Assembly (NCBI GenBank): GCA_000818945.1
Contig: KN805438.1
Span: forward strand, 131,555 to 171,946
Reading direction: 5' to 3'
DNA: 40,392 bases
Source of the DNA: Schizochytrium sp. CCTCC M209059
Taxonomy: Eukaryota > Sar > Bigyra > Thraustochytrida > Thraustochytriidae
This document shows positions 35,401-40,392 of this stretch, piece by piece. The translations under genes and the position numbers were made by a program. The notes under the pieces were generated by a model that was not told the DNA's origin, ran no database searches, and saw nothing but the letters and a program-made list of their open reading frames with translations. Every line of letters starts with the position of its first letter. Position 1 is the first letter of the stretch.

Positions 35401-37089
35401 CAGACACTTGACAATCATCACGTGACCGTGCATGGCGGCAAGGTGCAAAGGCGAAAAGCCCTCGTTGTCCTTGAGATTCACAGCAGCCTTGCTTTTGCAC
35501 AAGATGCCAACGACCTCGTCAAGCTCTTTGGGCTGTGCGCACGCCAAGTGAAGGGCGGTTTGCCGCATACTGGTTTCGCGCAGAGCCAGGTCATGCTGGA
35601 GGTCACCAAGGTTGTTTTGCTCAAAGAGCTCCCTTACGGTGGCAGTGTGCCCGTTTTTCACCGCCCACATGAGCGCCGTGTAGTTTTTGGGTCCGCCTTT
35701 GAGGTTCAAGTTGACACTCTGATATGAGGTCTTCTCCGATTGACGGCCATAAAAGAGTCTGTAGGTGAGCAAGGTACTGATGCAGTTGTCAAAGCCGCGC
35801 CTGCACGCAAGGTGAAGCGTGGTGTAACCGTTTGCGTCGACAGCATCGGGGTCAAAGAGGGTCAAAAAGTCCTTTTTCTCTTCGTCCATGGGCTGCTCGT
35901 CGAGCATGGCTTCAATGTATCGTTTTGCTTCTGCCTCGTTTTGCGCGAGCCGAAGCGCTGCGTGGACGGGAGATCCATCCAAGCTCGTGTAGGGCTCGTT
36001 CTGCGAATTCATAATAGCGGCATGCACCGGATGGGAGCTCCACGATGGATTTCTAGGCGCGTGCCACTTGGTCAGCGTCAGAATCATATTTTTATCGAGT
36101 TTTTCGGCGGCGCGAGAGAGTTTCGTCTCGGTGCAATCCACAAAATATTGCCACTGGACCTGGAGTTTGACTTGAGCCTCGAGTAGCTCATGCAGAATCT
36201 CGACGCTGTCTTTGACAAATGCGAGATGCCAGAGGGATCCCATTCCGTCGTGCGTGTGATTGCTCGTGCTGTTAATCTCGTAGAACTGATTGGGGTTCGG
36301 GTACCGCAGAATCATTTCTTGCACGAAGCGATGCACTTCCTGGGAGCGTACGTTGTCGGGGAGCTCCTGAATGGGCCGAATGGCGTCAATCATGCTTTTG
36401 ATGATCTCGATCTCGTTTTCATTGCAAGCGACCCAGAGTGCCGACTGTCCAATACGATTGATCTTATTCACGTTTGCGCCGTGCTTGACAAGCAGTGAGA
36501 TGACCTCGAGCAAGAGATCCCAGTCGTCTTGACCATATTGAAAGGTCGGTCTGTCAGTATCCTCGGTCAGGGGGAATAGGAGGTGCATGAGACAGGTGTT
36601 CTCGTCTTCATCGTGCTGATTGGTATCGAGCGTCACATCTTTTCTTTCAAGGATGCGCTTACACTTGTTCAGATCGTGCGCTTTGCCAGCGTACAAGAGC
36701 TCGTGGCTCTGCTTGAGGTCCTCCTCGCTGAGGCCACCATCTGATTGTTTGCGTATGAGCCGGAGAATATGCGAGGTGGGAAGACTCATGTTGGCGCCCC
36801 GAAGATCAGGCAAGTCACCATTGACCGCGGTTGTCTTTTTGCGTCTGGCAAAGGGTTTGCTGCGTTCGCGAAAGTCATGCAAGAGCGTCTCAAGTTTCTT
36901 TTCCGTGTCGGAGAGCAATCGAATTGCATCCTGGCGCTCCCGAAGGTCGCTGCCACGTACGCTCTGACTGCTACGTCGGCCAATTTCTGTGCCCACGCAT
37001 ATTGGCTCGCTTGAGCTCTCGATTCTCAAGTACAGCGTGGACGCACTACGTGGCGACGGTGGTGGTCGCCCTGCTCCAGTACCCTCCAT
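32497..37089 (-). CDS. Ankyrin-repeat polycystin (TRPP-type) cation channel
   Basis: 1530 residues from ATG 37089, no introns needed. N-terminal ankyrin repeats from about 140 to 640, clearest at 543-572 (G-F-S-P-L-H-L-A-A-M-H-G-H), 577-605 and 611-640, with a further one near 720-750. First transmembrane helix about 817-835. Then a ~250-residue extracytosolic loop with the polycystin signature: Y-G-P-G-G-F (1000-1005) and T-R-F-A-V-I-E-F-T-L-Y-S (1033-1044), two N-glycosylation sites (Asn977, Asn1012) and Cys949/Cys973/Cys1026. S2 about 1088-1106, S3 1178-1198, S4 1226-1250, S5 1256-1292, pore loop with L-G-D-L-D-F (1314-1319, the PKD2-type selectivity filter), and S6 1328-1355 (L-N-L-L-I-A-I-M-N). 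The tail has a helix and a Pro/His-rich end. Likely a Ca2+-permeable channel of plasma or ciliary membrane. Animal polycystins lack ankyrin repeats, so the build is unusual. Confidence 0.93.
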   Translation of the reverse strand: MEGTGAGRPPPSPRSASTLYLRIESSSEPICVGTEIGRRSSQSVRGSDLRERQDAIRLLSDTEKKLETLLHDFRERSKPFARRKKTTAVNGDLPDLRGANMSLPTSHILRLIRKQSDGGLSEEDLKQSHELLYAGKAHDLNKCKRILERKDVTLDTNQHDEDENTCLMHLLFPLTEDTDRPTFQYGQDDWDLLLEVISLLVKHGANVNKINRIGQSALWVACNENEIEIIKSMIDAIRPIQELPDNVRSQEVHRFVQEMILRYPNPNQFYEINSTSNHTHDGMGSLWHLAFVKDSVEILHELLEAQVKLQVQWQYFVDCTETKLSRAAEKLDKNMILTLTKWHAPRNPSWSSHPVHAAIMNSQNEPYTSLDGSPVHAALRLAQNEAEAKRYIEAMLDEQPMDEEKKDFLTLFDPDAVDANGYTTLHLACRRGFDNCISTLLTYRLFYGRQSEKTSYQSVNLNLKGGPKNYTALMWAVKNGHTATVRELFEQNNLGDLQHDLALRETSMRQTALHLACAQPKELDEVVGILCKSKAAVNLKDNEGFSPLHLAAMHGHVMIVKCLLNYNANAAARTKTGKETTLHIAAAYGHINITSILIRKGGAEVGAENKDGRTALHYAFTRHSYLHRVVEQIIAANEEKLRSDPDTSETVQLFLDVIQRRNDESRPKKLRLHARAGRNASKISPESRNEPLFTFDRHRDSPQHRLYRDSGTRSLAQSERLEDLENLFLEINNQNMLIKLLLEAGGDLDHEDNEGDPAFMTNARFDWFDLHEDEMTDIFDRPNEIGYDSEIFMDKRTQFAVRTVWIATGMRTKTVQSLCSWMIFLALLTMLAIQYSGRNSYEAFSMQAGIIDRVAADEWDEVDLKGLAEVGNLDDWRLYLNNVVLEALWESDQAYVDDQGVARSVGSNGALLNGQLGLLGRPRYRQLRTRPSSCSSSTPSIIAQTDETCFQPYTRGTYRPASSEIEDRTPFTCALSNGTDLVLTWAENPAFPVFGSFGFYGPGGFSVTLPRNRTEAETLLHDLNECNYVSLNTRFAVIEFTLYSRSEGLFTHGRVFLEMTAAGGIFSGQRWETRKLVSYTSDRDMRNIWIEVALVIYLIRYFTFEIRSMFDRWGANHKDHAPKFWRPLLMDTDKAIAFFLENQKTFRVFASLPDWMGISICLRQTRRIIPPYWNNPFNYVDICIMIIFLALTSVHAHVASQVLARLDMWHTDSAQDTFIDISDVLWYANVRQHLLAFAVFLCYIKSLEFLQVSASMAIPVIIIGGMLTQLLSFFLIFAVFILAFGLFDFVLYGLTYEPASSVLRALVSTFRASLGDLDFDGKYELDRTLGIFMTVLSASLLVILLLNLLIAIMNEAYEETKDSAEARWCYMQFRMIVEYQRKLSSKKVLQKGLQGLEKRFEGIEGLRKGIQDATAAHHGPHPPRPLASGAASPSARKGGPSPARPAPHLHRHDEDGVAHHGSFSMRSPEAAHSVYMRAAHHGGHMQAPRSPVPPPHPALTELSAYLQQRALEAASSTPSRKATRKVVPHP

Positions 37090-37178
37090 GGGAACCTGAA
37101 AGGATGGGCTGAGAGAAGAAGATGAGATATCGAATGGACAGATGAGTGGAGTTTAGACGGCCTTCTTTCTCGCGTCTA

Positions 37179-37314
<136 letters not shown>

Positions 37315-37731
37315 TGTGCGTCTGGCGGGCGTGTGTGCGCGGGCGGCGAGGAGGAGGATTAGGCGAGGAGGGGAGGAAGCAGGAGGCGCGGATGGGTTGG
37401 GTTATTCCTGGCGGAGCCGTCCGTCCCGGCGCTGCACCGCGCGTGCGGCGTCGGCGAGGGCGATTTTGCTTTTCGGTCGGTTACCACGGCCTTGCTCTAC
37501 TACGTGTGCGTGTTTTTAGCCTTGTCTTGGGCTTGTAGGCTTAGTACGGGATCGGTCTCGTCCTGGCCCGGCCCGATCGCTATGCCCGGCAAGGCAAGGC
37601 AGGGCATACATACGACGATGAAGCAGAGTATTACTCGTAGTAGACGCGGAGCAGGACCCAATTTCTGTAACGGCAACGTGTGTGCTTTGTTTGACTGTGC
37701 TCACAACAACAACAACATGGATTGACAGGGG

Positions 37732-37758
37732 AAAAAAAAAAAAAAAAAAAAAAAAAAA
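37732..37758. repeat. A27 homopolymer
   Basis: A run of 27 A followed by GGAAAGGAAAGG. It could be a simple repeat or the fossil poly(A) tail of a retroposed copy on the + strand; no recognisable body precedes it. Confidence 0.8.
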
Positions 37759-37921
37759 GGAAAGGAAAGGAAAATAGGTTTACAACAACGTCAAAGTCGG
37801 TCCCAACTTGATGTGAATGAGAGGTGCGATGGGGCCAGCGGGAGCGCGATACGGCTGGCTGGAAAGCGAGAGCGTCAAAATGGGCGCGACCCTCTGCGAA
37901 AGCATATTCGCGTCAGAGTTT

Positions 37922-40066
37922 TCAAGGAGGCGTAAGACTGGCCTTTTGCAGAAACCACGAGGGCAGATCTGAGGCATACACGCCACTGGAGGAGCGCGAC
38001 GGAGGATGGATGCGATCAAGGCTTTCATCGATGGTGGGTCCGTGGAAGTTGTCTGAGCAAAGCTGCTGAAGAGGAACGAGCATTTGCTGCGTCTCCGCGG
38101 CACCTTGGATCTCCGTCGTGGCAAAAGCCTGCAGGATACGATTCACATTAAGCGCGCGCTCAGCCGTGAACTTTTGCATTTCAAGCGTGACGCTCTGGTG
38201 CAGCTGCACAAGCGCATGCTCGGCATCGGAAATGTCGCGCTCAGCTGTGCTCTTGGCGGCGAGAGCAGCGTCGACGACACCGGGACTACGGGCCCGCGCA
38301 GATTGGTATCGCTTGGTGGCGGACTTGGAAGCCTCGTGCGCGTAGCGCAAGGCCTGTACGCGGGCATCATGGTTATCAATAATGGCGCTCATGGCGCCGA
38401 TTTTGCCCGCCTGGTAGCGAAGCGGGGCGAGCAATCCATGGGCGACGCGATCATTGAGATCCTGGACATGATTGGAGGACTGATCAAAGCGCGCAGCCAA
38501 GTCCTGAAAGAGAGCCTGGTCCGGTGTGGGTGCTGCCCCAGGGGAATCTGCGCAGGTAGCCTCGACTTCGGCAAGCGAGCCGAAATAGGCACCAATGCGG
38601 GCGAGCTCGTAGCCGCTCGCGCGACGTGTACCGACCAGCTTGTCCACGTCCTTGACAACGGCGCGAAGACGTTTGCCGTACTCTGCAAGCTCGGAGCGAA
38701 AGGACTCAATGACGTCTGTACGGATGCCAAGACGAGTGAGCTCGCGACGAATGTGGGCATCCTCCATTTGCGGCGCCGTCCCGGGCGAAGCGGCGCCCGT
38801 GGCCTCTTCGATGCCAGTCACAATCGAGGATTGCTCCACCTTTTTCAAGAGAGAGGAAATCCATGAACTGGCGGCGGCGGCGGCGGCGCCGGCTACATCT
38901 GCAGCGCGCGCAGCGGCCGCGCTAGGAAGCTCACCGGCGCCGCTGGAGGCACCCTGCGTCACGCCTGCGGCATCGTGGCCTGAGCCCATTCTCGCGCTTG
39001 GAATGTCTGCGATATCGAGGTCCTCCTCCCAGGCAAAGTCCGTGTCCGCATGTGCAGAGGAACCATGAAAAGCCCCGCCCTGACCTGTGTGCGAGAAGCC
39101 GCCCATTGGCGCCGCTACGACGTTTGCGGCAGCAAGCGTCCCGGCTGAAGGCAGCGCGGCAGAAACCCCGGAATTTTGAAGTGGCCGTCGCGCGGCGTCC
39201 ATCATGAGGCGGTAGACGTCAAAGCCCTGCGAAGTTGCGTCGAGCATGGCTTGGACGGCAAAGGACTGGGTGAACTTGGGATGTCGCGTCACTTCGTCCA
39301 AGTACTGTTCGAGGGCGAGGCGTCGCGCCTCGACAAATGCCGCCGACATGTTGCCAAACATGCGCGTTTCGGGGAGAGGGGGGACGACGGTGCCTGGATA
39401 GCACTCGCGTAATCGTCCATGGAGCCAGCGAAAATCCGAGTAGCGGCGTGTGACGATGGTGTGTTGGCGCTGAAAGTGAGGCAGTGTGGACCGCAGTGAA
39501 ACGGTATAAATGACATGTTTTTTCATGCCGGTGCCAGCGACGACGGGATCCGTGACGCGCACCTGGCAAGTGGAGGGCGAGAGCGCAGGGCTGACGTCCG
39601 TGGTATAGTCTGGTGCGCTGGGGAAAATGCCAAACTCTGGAAGGCCAAGGTTGATTTTGTTTTGAAAAAGGAATTCGCGCGAAAGCTCGGGCTCCGTCTC
39701 GCTTTGCGCAGCCGTGGAGCGCCCATGTTGCACGAGGCTTACAAACTTGCACGCGAGAAACCACTCATGGAGATCGAGCTTGGCCTTGGAGGTGCCGCCG
39801 CAGGCGAGTCGCCAGATTTCGCCAAGCACCTTGTCGGAGAGCTTTGCTCTTCGCAGAAACGCGGCACCTTCCTTGCCGGCAATAGCGCCGTCTCCGTCTG
39901 AGTCGAGGATGGTGAAGAGCTGGCTAAAGAACTGGAACTCGGCCGTCGATAATTTGAGTTTGCCCTCTGCGTATGGGATGACTGTGACCTTGGACCCCGC
40001 TCCGCTCGCCGCTGTTGCCGTCGCCGTCGCCATCGCCGTCGTTGTTGTCGTCGCCGAGGTAGCCAT
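37922..40066 (-). CDS. Sorting nexin with EH, PX and BAR-type domains
   Basis: 714 residues from ATG 40066; the frame is open further upstream but only to a GTG through Arg-rich sequence. After a Thr/Ala-rich start comes an EH (Eps15 homology) domain at about 36-115 with an EF-hand loop D-S-D-G-D-G (55-60) and W85/W102, which normally binds N-P-F peptides of endocytic partners. Then a PX domain at 167-287 with R-R-Y-S-D-F (207-212) and P-P-L-P-E (229-233), the phosphoinositide (PI3P-type) contact motifs, and R-R-L-A-L-E (248-253). A low-complexity linker (about 300-400) leads to a helical BAR/Vps5-like region (about 435-665). It fits an endosomal membrane-curving adaptor in cargo sorting. Animal and yeast PX-BAR nexins normally lack an EH domain, so this is an uncommon combination. 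The C-terminal helices have weak identity; BAR is inferred from length and position. Confidence 0.9.
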   Translation of the reverse strand: MATSATTTTTAMATATATAASGAGSKVTVIPYAEGKLKLSTAEFQFFSQLFTILDSDGDGAIAGKEGAAFLRRAKLSDKVLGEIWRLACGGTSKAKLDLHEWFLACKFVSLVQHGRSTAAQSETEPELSREFLFQNKINLGLPEFGIFPSAPDYTTDVSPALSPSTCQVRVTDPVVAGTGMKKHVIYTVSLRSTLPHFQRQHTIVTRRYSDFRWLHGRLRECYPGTVVPPLPETRMFGNMSAAFVEARRLALEQYLDEVTRHPKFTQSFAVQAMLDATSQGFDVYRLMMDAARRPLQNSGVSAALPSAGTLAAANVVAAPMGGFSHTGQGGAFHGSSAHADTDFAWEEDLDIADIPSARMGSGHDAAGVTQGASSGAGELPSAAAARAADVAGAAAAAASSWISSLLKKVEQSSIVTGIEEATGAASPGTAPQMEDAHIRRELTRLGIRTDVIESFRSELAEYGKRLRAVVKDVDKLVGTRRASGYELARIGAYFGSLAEVEATCADSPGAAPTPDQALFQDLAARFDQSSNHVQDLNDRVAHGLLAPLRYQAGKIGAMSAIIDNHDARVQALRYAHEASKSATKRYQSARARSPGVVDAALAAKSTAERDISDAEHALVQLHQSVTLEMQKFTAERALNVNRILQAFATTEIQGAAETQQMLVPLQQLCSDNFHGPTIDESLDRIHPPSRSSSGVYASDLPSWFLQKASLTPP

Positions 40067-40392
40067 GGCAAGGGGGAATCTTCTTCTTGTCGGCCGACGC
40101 GCCTTCCCTCTCCTCTCCTCTCCTCTCCTACTTTTTCGTCCACGCACAGCGCGCAGGCGCCAGCGGCGCTGCGGCAGCCCGTCACGTTCGCCCCGCCTCT
40201 GCGGGTCGCGCCGGACTCCTCCGGCGTATGCGCGAGGCCGTTCGCGCTCACCGGCAAGCACGCGATCCGATCTGCTCTGCCTGGAGACTCGGACTCACGC
40301 TCAGACGAGAAAGACTCGGATAAAAAGAACAATCCAGAAGCTAACGAGAACGCCGTCGAAAGAACAAGAAAGCGAGAGAACAGCCTGGGGGG
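40067..40392. other. Sorting-nexin leader/promoter
   Basis: Upstream side of the minus-strand sorting-nexin gene. It holds a CTCTC pentamer run (about 40112-40131) and no gene. The window ends here. Confidence 0.5.

Overview
The window looks like nuclear DNA of a GC-rich, intron-poor, free-living protist. My best guess is a heterotrophic stramenopile of the thraustochytrid/labyrinthulid kind, inferred from overall character and not proven. Reasons: eukaryote-only domain families (polycystin channel, EH, PX-BAR, multi-RRM), tRNA genes without encoded CCA and with T-run (Pol III) terminators, very long uninterrupted ORFs, and long intergenic regions packed with microsatellites.

Layout. 1-1065: purine-rich, no gene. 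1066-1989 (-): alpha/beta hydrolase. 2288-7980: an AT-richer island with nine tRNA-Ala loci (eight intact, one degenerate), in mixed orientation, including a ~380 bp inverted duplication and eroded minus-strand coding remnants. 8158-9342 (-): orphan protein. 10421-11842 (-): four-RRM RNA-binding protein. 12868-16395 (+): large multidomain protein with a Kre9/Knh1-like Ig fold and C-terminal ankyrin repeats. 18857-23701 (+) and 26211-27869 (+): large and small subunits of glutamate synthase as two separate genes. 28577-31579 (-): type I membrane protein with fibro-slime, lectin-like and filamin-like domains. 32497-37089 (-): ankyrin-repeat polycystin (TRPP-type) channel. 37922-40066 (-): EH-PX-BAR sorting nexin.

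The clearest functional unit is the glutamate synthase pair: the large subunit makes glutamate from glutamine and 2-oxoglutarate, and the small subunit supplies electrons from NAD(P)H. Eukaryotic NAD(P)H enzymes are usually one fused polypeptide, so the split, same-strand arrangement is the metabolic surprise here. The adhesin-like receptor and the ankyrin-polycystin channel lie next to each other on the same strand and may serve surface sensing, but that link is inference. The tRNA-Ala array is the most unusual genome structure in the window.
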